DNA of 64,000 nucleotides, from positions 18,469,533 through 18,533,532 of the forward strand of contig NC_088647.1 in the NCBI RefSeq assembly GCF_964019385.1. Reading direction: 5' to 3'. The translations under genes were made by a program, and so were the position numbers. Every line of letters starts with the position of its first letter. The first letter of the stretch is position 1. Below are positions 44,464-57,555 of this stretch, piece after piece. The notes beneath the pieces were generated by a model. It was not told the origin of the DNA. It did not search any database and saw only the letters and a program-made list of their open reading frames with translations. This stretch comes from Sycon ciliatum (taxonomy: Eukaryota > Porifera > Calcarea > Leucosolenida > Sycettidae).

Positions 44464-45427
44464 CATTCACACACGTATTCATTTGCATACACCTACACCT
44501 CACAGTTCCTCACTCTATCACATTCACCTGCTTCCACGCCTTCATTTCACTCACCTTTTGTAGTAGCTCACACCGTCAGAACACTCTCACATCTTTTCTT
44601 CTAATTTCTTTCGTCTTCTCTCCCACTTTAGTTTTTTTTCACACCTCACCTTGTATACTTCCCACTATCCATTAACCTATAAGTAGTTTGTTTCTCCGTA
44701 TAGCCTCTATTGTGAGACGATTTTCCCTGATGATAGTCTCAAGAAAATCGATTAGGAACAACCATTTTAGATACATGTATTCTCATTCATCATTTTTGTA
44801 ATGTCCGCTTCACTTATACTATTAATCGCATTAATAACAATTACATTCGTGAATGGCTGAACTGAGAATACCCTAATGATTTCTCTTGGATTTCGTATCC
44901 CAAGTTCCTCTACTTGGCTGGATAAATCGCCTCTTGACTTCATCATACTGGAATTGGACTTGTAGATAATAGCGAGCAATGAATTGGTGAGTGAAGTATA
45001 TTTATAATAACCACTCCATTACTGAATACATGTACGTAGAATACTCCAGTATAGAATGATATGAACACTGAAGCTAATGTGACATTACGGTAGTACCGTT
45101 GAATAGGAAGTACGTCACCACTGTTGTAAATGCACGCGCTGATCCTATCCAACCTGAATTGGCTATTGATTGCCTAACACACTCATACAGTACCAAAAAC
45201 TATCTGTCATTGCTCATTTTCCACTCAACATAACACAGTTGGAAATCGCCAGCTAGGTGCACATCTTGGCACATAATGTGTGCTATCGCAGTCCACCGCA
45301 GTACACAGTAATACACAGATAACTACCGATATAAGATGATGCCACATACATACATACACGCATACGCGCGCACCCACACCCACACGCGTGCGCATGCGCG
45401 CGCGCGCACACACACACACACACACAC

Positions 45428-45680
45428 ATGAAGCAGCTGCCGAATCCGACTATGCAGTCTCCCAGACACGCGTGCACGGGCACACACACAAACCAGCAGC
45501 CGAATCCAACTATACATTCTCTCAGGCATGCGTGCACATCCACACACGCGCGCGTGCGCACATACACATGAACCAGCTGCCGAATCCGTTTATGCAGTCT
45601 CCCAGGCACGCGCACACACACACACACACACATGGACCAGCTGCCGAATCCGACTATGCAGTCTCCCAGGCACGCAACCC
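45428..45680. repeat. CA-linked minisatellite, 4 diverged units of about 60-80 bp
   Basis: Each unit has CAGCTGCCGAATCCGACTAT or a variant, then CAGTCTCCCAGGCACGCG, and then a (CA)n/(CG)n spacer of variable length. Unit starts at about 45430, 45491, 45570 and 45636. Confidence 0.75.
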
Positions 45681-46324
45681 CAATGGCAATGGGAGAAGAA
45701 CAGACTCCAGGAGGACGCCGGATCAGGAGGAGGACCCACCTCAGTGAGTGCAAAATGACCGATGCCCGTTGTCTGTTGTGGTCCTGCTGCCGTCAGTTAT
45801 AAATTGATCTCTCTTCACAAGACGGACAGCGACCGAACGAAGGAAAAGCAGATGTCCCTGGTGCCTGCCTGATCACCGAGGCAGAGTCCAGTAGCGGATG
45901 GGAGTGAAGGCAATCTAGGGATGCACGTGTGGTCGGCCAAAGCTCCTCTGCTGCGAAACCAGCAACAGCATGTCCCGCGGCCGGAACACACTTCCTGTCT
46001 TGTCCTGAACATTGCCGTTTCCGGTTACATGTCCCCTCGTGTGAGGGGCCGACAGACATGGAGAGTTTGGCTGAGGCGCTGCTCGCATCAACGTCCTAGC
46101 GAGATCTAGACTTTCTTGAATCCATTTGTTGCAGTTGTGCAGCTGGAACCCTCGGGTTGACTTGCAACATGATCGCTTTGGCTGCAGTGAGCTAAAACCC
46201 ACCACTGACCTGAAACACGGATCACACTGACCACAGTGATTGTGGCAACACCGTGCCCCGACACCCACCATCCGGCCCGCAGTTGTAGCCTGGGGTGGTG
46301 TCACCAACAAAGGAAAGCGCCTAG

Positions 46325-46490
46325 CACGCACACACATGCACCAGCGCGCGCACACACAAACATGCACGCGCGCGCGCACACACACACATGTACGCTCGAG
46401 CACACACACATGCACGCGCGCGCGCACACGCACACGCACACACAGAAACGTGCACGCACACACGCATGCACACACTGGCACACATACACA
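46325..46490. repeat. Alternating CA/CG tract
   Basis: Runs of (CA)n with embedded (GCGCGC), strictly alternating purine-pyrimidine over many stretches; Z-DNA-prone composition. Cys/Val-rich and Thr/His-rich ORFs here are artefacts. Confidence 0.85.
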
Positions 46491-48257
46491 GACAATGGTA
46501 TAGTATGTTCCTCGTCAAGCAGCCAGGTGCTCTGGCTTGGACCTCCAGCAGCGCTGGTTTCGCCCTCGCTACTTGTCGTCTTGCCCTCGCCAGTGCTGCC
46601 TGCAACAAAACATTCCCTTCCGTAAACTCTGGGTGGACCAGTTCTCGGTGTTGTGTTGACACCGTGCTCTGCTTTCATGGCATTCGTTGTTCGTATCAGC
46701 CACTAAGCTCCTGGTAGGTAGCCCCTTGTTGGCCTTAGGATGTGGCTCTGGGTTCACTACTACATGCACATCACTGTCAGTAAGTATAGATAAAGCAAAA
46801 TCAGAGGCACTGGTCTTCTCCAGTGTTGCAAATGCTCAGGATCACATGCGTGCAATTGGTGTAGCACTTTCCATGATACCAGCCACACCATTTGCTCTTC
46901 CCTGAGCCCTTGTGCTGGCAAAGAAAATCCCAGACATGGTCGTCCTTCTCTCGAACAGCGCTGACGATGCGACGCCAACTTGTAGTCTCGATATTACTCG
47001 CTGCAGGCTTCTCGTTTCTACTAAATTGGGTGCTGTCACACAGACATAAATTCCAGCAATATTACTCCGCTGGGCTGTCGTTTGCCACTTCGTTGCCGTC
47101 AGCTGCCCCATCTGGCACCTCGCTGCCACTAGAAACGTCTTCCTCCTCTTCCATTGTTGTCAAACAACATCAATGTACACGAAAGGAATAAACTTCAATA
47201 AAGTGATCTCAAAACCCCAAATCCATATTGTCGTCAACGTCGTTATCTTCTAAAAAATAAATTATTTTTCCTCATTCCACCCGAAATCGTACTTTTGTGC
47301 TTACTCGTCCGATGCACACCTCACCACTCGCGTAAAAATATTTGTTCTCACGGTGGAATTTGGTCGAGAAAAGAAGCCCTCCCGAAGGTCTCTGGATCAG
47401 TTCTGGAACGTCCAACAAGCGAAAACGTATCCTTGACCAACACTGTAAGCGGTGACTTGTCCCTCCGAGAGTGCAACGGCACTTGTGATTTTGAGTTTTG
47501 GCTCACGGACTATTCCCGAAGGGAACTCACGACGGCCGCTAACACCCGATAAACCCTAGCGGCAGATGCAGCGCCTAACGGTGGGGGTGAGTGGGTAAGT
47601 CTCACAACCACTGGCACAAGTGCCGAAAGCGACCCCATTAGCTGCATCCATGTACCCCTTGTGCCTGGCCACAAGTGGGTAGCAGCACGGCTGGAAAAAC
47701 CGCTCCCAGGCAGGACTTGAACCAGGTACCTCTCGTATCTCAATCATGGTCTTTGACCAACCCACTGTGCCTGCCTGGTGAATCCGTCGTTAGAATTGAT
47801 TTTATCCAATTCCGTCGAATCCATCAATTCTGAAGAGAAGGCGGAATTTCTCTAATTCTGGCGCCAGAATTGCACTGTCGGTGCGTTACCGGTTTGCTCA
47901 TGTCTCAAGCGCGCGAAGAGCTAGAGCCTCCCTGGCGGCGTGTGCGCGATGCTACATGTAGGTCCACGTGCGCGCGATTGATCGCGAGGGTGTACATGGT
48001 GTACGTGATCTCTTTTTGCGATTCATCAATTTCGTTTGTGACATGACATGAATAAAATGCGTTGTGAATTCCAGTCGTTCGTTTACAAGGCCGGACTACG
48101 TTCATTCTGGCCATTCCAGAATTTAAAAAAAACAGTTCCAGAATTGTGTAAACGTGTAATCGAAAGCGCCCACTGAGACTTCGGGTATAACGACACTTCG
48201 CGAATAAGGACACTTTTCTGATTCCCCGCCGAGTGTCGTTATAAGCGAAGTTGACTG

Positions 48258-49515
48258 TAACAGTTTTGTCAACTAATACTTCGCGTACAACGACACTCGG
48301 CCCGGCGGGGCATCAGAAAGGTGTAGCGAAGTGTCCTTATAATTATACCCGAAGTCTCAATAATATTATGTACATGTACATGGCTTACAGTTACTAGTAC
48401 TCAATCTGCGGACAGAACTGTTTCGTCCTTTGTGGACTCATTAGCGCAGCATAGAGATTCGAGAAACGTACCTTGCGGCAAGTATTATTAGTTGCCAGAG
48501 TGCTCAAACTGACAAGTCAGTGATTGTGTTCGATTATGCACGCGAATCGATTCGCGCTATTCACATTGTAATAGGTAGCCGAGTGGTATCAGGAGGCACA
48601 CACAAGAAGACTGACTAATATTATGTTATTCGGCTCAATCTGCCTGAAGTTATGTATACAACTTCTCCGGCTCAATCTGCCTGGAGGGACTCTGAAAGGA
48701 ATACAACTGCTCCGGCTCAATCTGTCTGTTCTGTTCTGAAGAAATGAGTAAAGCATGGCAGCTTTTATAGGGCGAAAAGGAAGGAGATCATCATAGAGTC
48801 TGCATGAGCCAGGAGTCATGAAAAAGGGCAAAAGTCTGTTGTGTCAGTCCAAACAGAACTTGGGAAGGCATAGCAACAGTATCTAAATGTATAAGGATGA
48901 AAGAAGCAAACGGAACTTTGGAGGAGAACAGAGGCCAGGGAGGGCATTGGCAAATGGATGCAAACAGGATCTAGAAAGGGTCGTGACTGTCCGCATGACC
49001 TCAGTCAGGGTCAGGGAGGTACGATATGTAGTATGCAATCCAGCAAGCGCAAGAGAAACAAGTGGTGAGAGGTGATATAATTAGCTTTGCAGGCTTGTCA
49101 GCAAAGGAGTGACAAGAGTCATGCCGTGCGTGTACGTGTACATGTACATGTGACATGATTAGAGGTCAGTAGATGTACATAGATGTATGATGTAGTACTA
49201 GTAGTCAGCTACAGTTCAGTACTAGGGAGGCAGGAATACTACAAGACTTACAACATCACCCCGTCCGGCCCATGGGTGAATCGAATCGTGGATCATCATG
49301 ACATGAAAATCGAACGACTTGAAATGCATGCGAATGGATTCATGAATCGATTCAAGTGCACAATCGAACGCAGCCAGTGAGCTCTGCATACGGTTAGATG
49401 GGACTTTGCTCTGGGCATGGAAATAATTCTGTCGTTATATCCGCAGTTGTTATTTAGCGAAGTAAAGTAATAGTTTAGTTGACTGTAGAGAGTGTAGTCT
49501 GTACTCCTACCGGTA
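48258..49515. other. Spacer shared with unit 1, no gene recognised
   Basis: Matches 28220-30402 minus the Penelope-like and LINE insertions of unit 1. It has a short duplication of CAACTNCTCCGGCTCAATCT near 48660-48720 that unit 1 lacks. Confidence 0.5.
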
Positions 49516-50285
49516 CTGTATAACTATAAGTACAAATTTCACGAAATCTTTCGTTTACTAGTACCACTCCACCGGTGGGCTTGTTACGTACTAAATTTCG
49601 TTTTTGGTCGAGGTCTGTTGTTGTTGTTGTTGATTATTTATTTTACATCGCATGTCAAACGGGCAGTTCTGCCCAATATTATGAAAGCGATGACAACCAG
49701 TAAGAAGAGTCAGATATGAAGAGAAAAATAAATAAAAATACAAAATACGAAAATGGAAGTAGCAATGAGGGGAGGCAGGGTCAAGACGAGCAGAACAATG
49801 GATCTCAAATTTACAAGTCGGGTCATCGTGGCATGATTCTATCGAGCCTCATCAGCAGGTTACGAAAGCCATTACATTTAACCAAAGTAAAATACGCGTA
49901 GCATGCGTTTGAATTCACGGACAGATACTATGGACTTCATACAGTCGGGCAGGCCATTCCAGAGTCGGCAGCTGGCTGGAAGCGGTCGGCATGCGCCAGA
50001 AGCACTGTGGGCCAGGGGGAGGGGAAGGTTGCGTCCCAACTGACCTCGAGTGGGCATGCCTTTCGGCGGGCCTTGCAATACAATTCGGGACGACAACAGC
50101 TCACTGACGATTCCAGAACGGATTCTAAATGTCAGGAGTCGGAGCTTGCATTCCCCTCGTTCCAGCACTGGGCAGACACCCAGCCTGGTGTACAGGGGAA
50201 GAGTGTGGGCCAATGGGTGACTGTCATGTCAAAGTTATTTCGTGCCCCCTAACGAATATACCGAAAACGAAAATTTGTACTTTAA
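49516..50285. mobile_element. CTGTATAAG-family element split by a retrotransposon fragment (unit 2)
   Basis: Same composite as 30403-31163, preceded by TA (49514-49515). The inserted LINE fragment is at about 49617-50230, - strand, with CAACAACAACAACA tail and LWNGLPDCMKSIVSVREFKR. Confidence 0.6.
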
Positions 50286-52425
<2,140 letters not shown>

Positions 52426-52986
52426 CACTGTATGCTGGGGTGTTCAGGTGGACCCACTGCCTGCTGGGGTGTTCAGGTGGACCCACTGCCTGCTGGGGTG
52501 TTCAGGTGGACCCACAGTATGCTGGGGTGTTCAGGTGGACCCACTGTATGCTGGGGTGTTCAGGTGGACCCACTAGTTATAGTAGTATGCTGGGGTGTTC
52601 AGGTGGACCCACTGCATGCTGGGGTGTTCAGGTGGACCCACTGCATGCTGGGGTGTTCAGGTGGACCCACTGTTTGCTGGGGTGTTCAGGTGGACCCACT
52701 GCATGCTGGGGTGTTCAGGTGGACCCACTGCATGCTGGGGTGTTCAGGTGGACCCACTGCATGCTGGGGTGTTCAGGTGGACCCACTGCATGCTGGGGTG
52801 TTCAGGTGGACCCACTGTATGCTGGGGTGTTCAGGTGGACCCACTGCATGCTGGGGTGTTCAGGTGGACCCACTGTATGCTGGGGTGTTCAGGTGGACCC
52901 ACTGCATGCTGGGGTGTTCAGGTGGACCCACTGTATGCTGGGGTGTTCAGGTGGACCCACTGCATGCTGGGGTGTTCAAGTGGACC
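52426..52986. repeat. 29-bp minisatellite, exactly 19 units plus a 10-bp insert
   Basis: Same unit as 33245-34404 (core GCTGGGGTGTTCAGGTGG), same position relative to the TRIM gene. One unit is interrupted by AGTTATAGTA at about 52575; removing it leaves 551 bp = 19 x 29. Confidence 0.95.
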
Positions 52987-54057
52987 CACTGTATGGTATC
53001 ATACTTTACACAATCATCACCGAAGCACAGCGACTCAATGCCAAGTCAAAATTTATAGTATTGAGCAAGGCGAGTCTCCCATACATCCTAGAAACTAGGT
53101 CGTGGCAGACGCACAACTGATATGAATGAAGTATGAATGAAGTACATGTATGTAAAATTAGAGTGGAAGGTGAAGCTTGGAACAAAAAATCAAAAACAAC
53201 AAAATAGTAATGCCACATGAGTTCAAAACAATCCAAATCAGACGATATCAGATAGACTCAGTGTCACCCACCCTGGGCAATAAGCGTGAACAGTGACAAG
53301 TTCCAGGAAGGCCGGATCACAGTAGTACATGTAACATCAGCTGTACAATTGCCCGCCGACATGCCTCATGTCACTTTGCCTTCCAACAGAATCACACAAA
53401 TCCTAGCAGTAGTACACTGATGAAAACTGGTGTGAAAATATCCTCCCCGGATAGATATACAAGTAGGTACATGAATGTGTGGAAACAGGAGGTGGAAGGA
53501 TGGTTTGGGGTGGGGGGTCGGTGGGTGGAAATGGGGGAGGGGAGGGGGGTTCTGTACTACCCTGTACAGGTACAGGCGTCGCCAAAAGAACTCCGGTCGA
53601 TGCCATGGTTACAGTGGTATGGTAGATCTGTACGTGTTCACCGGCGATACTGCACCGTGGCATGCATGCACGTCAGTAGCAGCACAGCACTGAGCAGTCT
53701 GCGCTGCACTCTGCTGCCTGCTGCAGTCGGGTCGAGCACTGCATAGCTGAGTGTATCAGGTGTACGCAGGCCTGGCAGCTGGGCATTTGCCGTGTGCTAG
53801 GCTAGTAGTGCTAGCACTAGTAGCAGTGGCAGTACATGCGGCCCATGCACCGTACAGCTACCGGTAGCTGGCATAGCATTGGCCGGATTCTTTCGGCGAC
53901 GGCTGTACCTATCAATACGTTGGTGCACGCGTGGATGTACATTGTACTACATAAGAGTTCAAATCGCTGGGAAACATCCATCCAAGAAGTCAGAACACTA
54001 CCACCTGATAGCAATAGCTGTAGCCAAGGCAACGTAAACTGTTTACCACGTAATGCC
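52987..54057. other. 3' flank of TRIM copy 3
   Basis: Highly similar to 34405-35446; length differences lie in the G-rich tract (about 53508-53552) and near 53805. No gene recognised. Confidence 0.55.
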
Positions 54058-55899
54058 CTACACAAGAGTAATTTCATCTCCCGCACTGTGGAGTGCGACA
54101 ATCCAGTACAGGTTACCTGTGACGTTGGGGATGGTTTCTGTGACACCCGTCCTCTCGTGTCTACCAGTGAGAGTGTGACGATCGTGATCAACTGTGAGAT
54201 GAATGATGTCACCAGTTTGCCACGGTTGACCAAGGGCTGTTCCGGTGTGGTAGTTACCTGTAGTACGGCCATACCAACCAAAACACTGTGTCTTGTCTTG
54301 TTGGTAACATTCCAGCGTTGGATTAATGGACGAACAGGTAGAGAGGAAGAGGTCACCACTGGAGGTCTTGTCAATCCTCACCTTCTGTGTACTGCTACCA
54401 GTATCAGTGACCATCAGTGTGGTACATGCTGATCTATATCCACCACTGGCACCGGTCCTATTCAGTGTGCGACCATCATTGGTGATATTCAACTGACTGC
54501 CACAGCGATTTCCATCAAACCTCGGAGTCGCCGACACCACCAGCTTCTGTGGACTACCCTTCAGATGGACACAACCAATCTTGGCTGACATGTTGTAGTG
54601 GCCAGTTTGCAATGGAGTATGTCGGACCTGTATTTGTCCGGTAGCAGGTGTAAGCTGTGTGCACATGGTGGTTGTGTCCTCATCGAGACCGGATATTGAT
54701 ATCTCCAGTCCAATGTTTTCCAGTTGCTCTTGCTCCACGATACTTGGGACTGCACTGTCTGGTAGCTCTATAGAGATGTTAAAATGGTCGTTAAGATAGG
54801 CATCGTCGGGACTCTTCAGTGTGCCATCAGCAACATCCAGCACTGCTCCTGTTTTGCTGATGTCATTGAGTAGGGATGTGGTGTCCGTCGTGCCAAACAC
54901 AATGCCACTGGTGATACATGGCTCTTTCTCGTCCTCCGCAGTTTTCATGGTTTTCACGATAGACGCATCCACCCAGGACCACACACGGAGAAGCTCAACA
55001 TCGTCCTCAAACGACTGTAGAATGCTGGCAGCACTCTCTCCTTTCGACACACACTCCTGAAGTTGGTGTAGTTGCTTCTCCAGAGGTTCCAGTTTCTGCA
55101 ACCTCAGTTGATCGAGCTCGGATAGAAGAGAGGCCTCTCGCTTCTTTACAGCCTCCATCAGTGGCTTGAAGAAGTTAGATACCTTCTCTGAAGCATACTC
55201 GGTTTGACTGTGTACCATTCGAATGTTCTTCTCCACGGTCTCTATGGCACTGCTGACAACACCATCACATTCTGATGTACAACTGCTCAGCTTAGTGGAA
55301 AGTGTGTCACGAGTGTTTTGTGCAGCACTGGCAATATCCATCACCTTGTGTTCATCTTGTCTGTGTGCTCCAGTGTGCATGCAATGTGTACACAATAGCT
55401 GATTGCACTCCAAGCAAAACTGTTTCAGCACTTCATTCGTGTGTAGAGCACATCTATGCTGGACCACTCTGCCACTGCTGCTGCCACTGCTTGTTGATTC
55501 TGTGGAGGATGCAGATAGCGACTTCACTGTGTGACCTTTGCCAGATCTGGACATAGAATGGGCAGTAGCGTGGTGCTCACAGAATTTGATGTTGCAGTTC
55601 TCACAACCCACTGTAGCTGGCTTTCCATCCCAGCATTCGTCACAGGTTTGAATGACCTGATCTCGGCCTGCAGCCGCTCCAGTCATCGTATCGCTTGCTT
55701 GAACGACATTCGGTAGCGATCGTAACGGCTCTGTACCAACAGGCAATTGCGTAGCGGAAAAACACCGCGGACACTTTATGCAGCCATCAAATCCCAAGCT
55801 TTTCTGCAGGCACGGCACACACAGTGCGTGCAAACACGAAACAAACTTTAGAGTGGTCGTGGACGACCCACAACCACCGCACTGCACTACAGACGACAT
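54058..55899 (-). CDS. TRIM-like RING E3 ligase, copy 3
   Basis: 613 aa, single exon. The RING keeps all eight ligands (LQKSLGFDGCIKCPRCFSAT, with an extra Cys before Cys43). B-box 1 is CDECWDGKPATVGCENCNIK with CEHHATAHSM. B-box 2 reads CTHCMHTGAHRQDEHK: the His that is present as HRHDEH in copies 1, 2 and 4 is Gln here, so one candidate zinc ligand is lost. Coiled coil and filamin-like repeat (GHYNMSAKIGCVHLKGSPQK) are intact. The SPRY-like end is the most diverged of the set (SSGDLFLSTCSSINPTLECY, WYGRTTGNYHTG). The frame is fully open, so probably expressed and possibly with altered B-box 2 folding. Confidence 0.85.
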   Translation of the reverse strand: MSSVVQCGGCGSSTTTLKFVSCLHALCVPCLQKSLGFDGCIKCPRCFSATQLPVGTEPLRSLPNVVQASDTMTGAAAGRDQVIQTCDECWDGKPATVGCENCNIKFCEHHATAHSMSRSGKGHTVKSLSASSTESTSSGSSSGRVVQHRCALHTNEVLKQFCLECNQLLCTHCMHTGAHRQDEHKVMDIASAAQNTRDTLSTKLSSCTSECDGVVSSAIETVEKNIRMVHSQTEYASEKVSNFFKPLMEAVKKREASLLSELDQLRLQKLEPLEKQLHQLQECVSKGESAASILQSFEDDVELLRVWSWVDASIVKTMKTAEDEKEPCITSGIVFGTTDTTSLLNDISKTGAVLDVADGTLKSPDDAYLNDHFNISIELPDSAVPSIVEQEQLENIGLEISISGLDEDTTTMCTQLTPATGQIQVRHTPLQTGHYNMSAKIGCVHLKGSPQKLVVSATPRFDGNRCGSQLNITNDGRTLNRTGASGGYRSACTTLMVTDTGSSTQKVRIDKTSSGDLFLSTCSSINPTLECYQQDKTQCFGWYGRTTGNYHTGTALGQPWQTGDIIHLTVDHDRHTLTGRHERTGVTETIPNVTGNLYWIVALHSAGDEITLV

Positions 55900-56035
55900 T
55901 ATTAATTTTACGCTCCTGAAGTCAGTGCACTAGTGAAGGAGCTCAACCTTCGGACAATCTGAAGGGCCCAGTGTAGTCAATAGATCTGCGGGTTCCAGTT
56001 CATCAACATAACTTCATAAGACAATAATCAAGTAA

Positions 56036-56244
56036 CAGTTTTGTCTTCGCGTATAACGACACTCGGCGACTGTTTCCTCCTTTGTAGTGTGTGTAAATGA
56101 GGCCGCGCCTCAAACTGATAAGTCAGTGATCGTGAGCTCTGCATACAGCTCAGTTAGATGGGATTTTGCATGCTCTGGGCATGGAAATTCTGTCGTTATT
56201 CGCGTTTTGTCGTTATATCCGCAGTCGTTGTAGCGAAGTTGACT
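56036..56244. mobile_element. pogo/Tigger-like MITE, compact copy
   Basis: Left end CAGTTTTGTCTTCGCGTATA and right end, reversed, CAGTCAACTTCGCTACAACG, followed by TA (56245-56246). The interior contains GGGCATGGAAATTCTGTCGT and TATAACGACACTCGG words shared with 27584-28300 and 30270-30380. Confidence 0.55.
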
Positions 56245-56281
56245 GTAGTCTGTACTACTTAGTAACCTTGGTAACTAACTA

Positions 56282-56674
56282 CCGTACTCGCGCGATCAGT
56301 GCCCCTGGGGCACTATTTTTTTCAATGTCCATCACAGATAGGGCACAATTTTTTCATTGCTGGTACATTTGCGTCATCCAGCATAAAACAAAGAAAAACA
56401 GAGCCTAAATTTATAAAGTGTACTGTATACGCTCACGACTCCACAGAAACAGGAACAAGACCTGCGATTTTGCTCCTGAAAACACCAGTGCAAAGCAATG
56501 GTCAAGAACATTAGAAAAAGAACACCAAACTTGCACATGGGCTTGGTTACAAGACCGGGGTGGGGGGGGGGCACTATTCAAGAGAGGGCTTTATTTTTCA
56601 CTGGCTCTTGGAGACTAGGGCACTATTCGAGATAGGGCACTATTCGAAAAAGGGCTCTAATCGCGCGAGTACGG
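56282..56674. mobile_element. TA-flanked TIR element (CCGTACTCGCGCGAT ends)
   Basis: TA at 56280-56281 and 56675-56676; inverted ends CCGTACTCGCGCGAT on both sides; 393 bp. The inside repeats the word GGGCACTATT with CGAGATA/CGAAAAA variants several times near the right end. No transposase. Confidence 0.7.
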
Positions 56675-57555
56675 TACTACTAGTATGCGAAGGACTAAAG
56701 CCTAAAGGCTAAACTAGTACAGGGCAAGGCCTTTCCTTCACGTTAGGGTAGCGATCCTTCCTAGATGCTATCGCCATTCATTGTTACTTTTTACTACAAT
56801 GAGTCGTGTTTCTCCGAAAATAAAGTCAGCTGCCATTAGGCATTACTTAGTACAGAGTCAGTACTCTCACAACAGTCAGTAGCGGCTCGCCTAGCTAGGC
56901 CTAGGCGCCTAGCGCCTGGACTTGTAAAAATTAATTATTTTGCAAGTCTTCAATCATGTTTGCATGTACGCGCTATCCAGCCATGTGGCGTGAACAGATT
57001 GCTTGATCAATTGACGTGAAAGGTAGCGAGTCGTAGACCCGGGTGCTCGAATCAGAAACGATTTGACAGGTGTGAAATTTCTCATTTGTAAATCTCAACA
57101 ATGTCAGAATATACTTTTGGAGAGGCGATGGAACAGGGAAGGGAGTCTGGCTTGACCCACCCAGCAGGAATTCAGAACCTGGGTGCGCTACAACACAATT
57201 ACAAGCTACAGTACGCAGTAAAATGGTCGTATTTCCTTCGGATTTTTTATTTGAAAATTGGGTGCTCGAATCAGAAACAGCAAACTCGTCAGATCGTCTC
57301 CGATTCAAGCACACGGGTCTACCATCGTCTACGCTTGGTGTGGCATTCGAGGGCAGGTAGCAGTAACTTACTACTTCGTTTTTGAGAGCAAGAAGGTCAT
57401 TTCGACAAGTACTCTGCCTCTGATGTCTGTGATGATACCACAGAAACCACAGCATGTGACGACACGCAAGCAAACTCTGCATCCCTTTCGGAAGAGGAAA
57501 CAAATGTGCACGCGCCCTCAGTCAGCGATGGCTCTGAAATCAACCATGCCTGCTG

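Larger units (their letters stand above)
38689..44838. mobile_element. Penelope-like fold-back: 0.7-kb inverted arms, nest level 5
   Basis: The right arm is 44132-44838. The left arm is 44108 back to 43869, then, beyond a piggyBac-type insert, 39147 back to 38689. Arms are nearly perfect reverse complements around a 23-bp spacer (44109-44131). The + strand of the right arm encodes a tail VLEAVFIRKHNPNLCIQKEN that resembles the C-terminus of the GIY-YIG nuclease in Penelope-like elements. It is followed by a hairpin region with CCTGATGATAGTCTC. Confidence 0.7.
38081..47512. mobile_element. 9.4-kb TIR transposon of unknown class, nest level 4
   Basis: Inverted ends TAGTCCGTGAGCCAAATCTC and TAGTCCGTGAGCCAAAACTC. 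Weaker inverted similarity continues about 150 bp inward (for example CTTGTTGGAC ... ACTGATCCAG on both). The 3-bp duplication TTC (38078-38080, 47513-47515), removed once, restores the SINE sequence seen at 305-320. No intact transposase was recognised. On the - strand near 46850-47160 there is an acidic start (MEEEEDVSSGSEVPD) and, in another frame, a Cys/Trp-rich stretch (WCGWYHGKCYTNC) that may be a decayed zinc-binding domain. The class cannot be assigned. Confidence 0.7.
44839..47512. other. Right inner part of the 9.4-kb element
   Basis: Contains a minisatellite (45428-45680), alternating CA/CG tracts (about 45355-45428, 46325-46490) and decayed frames on the - strand at about 45915-46280 and 46700-47160, with no confident domain. 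Confidence 0.5.
38049..47780 (-). mobile_element. SINE in reverse orientation, nest level 3, split by a 9.4-kb element
   Basis: The 12-bp target duplication AATCCGTCGTTA lies at 38037-38048 and 47781-47792 and is single in unit 1 (near 27765). The tRNA-like head is at about 47690-47780 and the tail at 38049-38080. The SINE is broken at its CCGTTCCCGAAGGG stretch. Confidence 0.85.
37954..48171. mobile_element. GGGCGC-TIR element, nest level 2
   Basis: Exact inverted ends GGGCGCTTTCGATTACAC at 37954 and 48171. Internal sequence continues after 47793 exactly as in the uninterrupted unit 1 copy (27776 onward). Confidence 0.7.
37852..48257. mobile_element. pogo/Tigger-like TIR element, nest level 1
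   Basis: TA-flanked (37850-37851, 48258-48259); inverted ends CAGTCAACTTCGCTAATAAC and CAGTCAACTTCGCTTATAAC. It is the same element as 27584-28219 in unit 1, so its 10.4-kb span is due to later insertions only. Confidence 0.7.
55900..57555. other. Spacer 5' of TRIM copy 3
   Basis: Unlike the other copies, no CTGTATAAG element follows the TRIM start. The spacer holds a pogo-like MITE (56036-56244) and a TIR element (56282-56674). At about 57030-57065 and 57284-57312 there are inverted copies of a short sequence (GATTCAAGCACACGGGTCTA type). From 57383 an acidic open frame (QEGHFDKYSASDVCDDTTET) ends just before the endonuclease ORF and may be the tail of the retrotransposon's first ORF. Confidence 0.5.

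Noticed and set aside
44720-44765. Second hammerhead ribozyme around CCTGATGATAGTCTC in the fold-back arms
   Set aside because: CTGATGA and GAAA are present, but no convincing stem II pairs between them; only an outer CGATTTTC/GAAAATCG hairpin. At best a decayed copy.
45225-46500. Cys/Val-rich and Thr/His-rich ORFs
   Set aside because: Translations of alternating CA/CG tracts.
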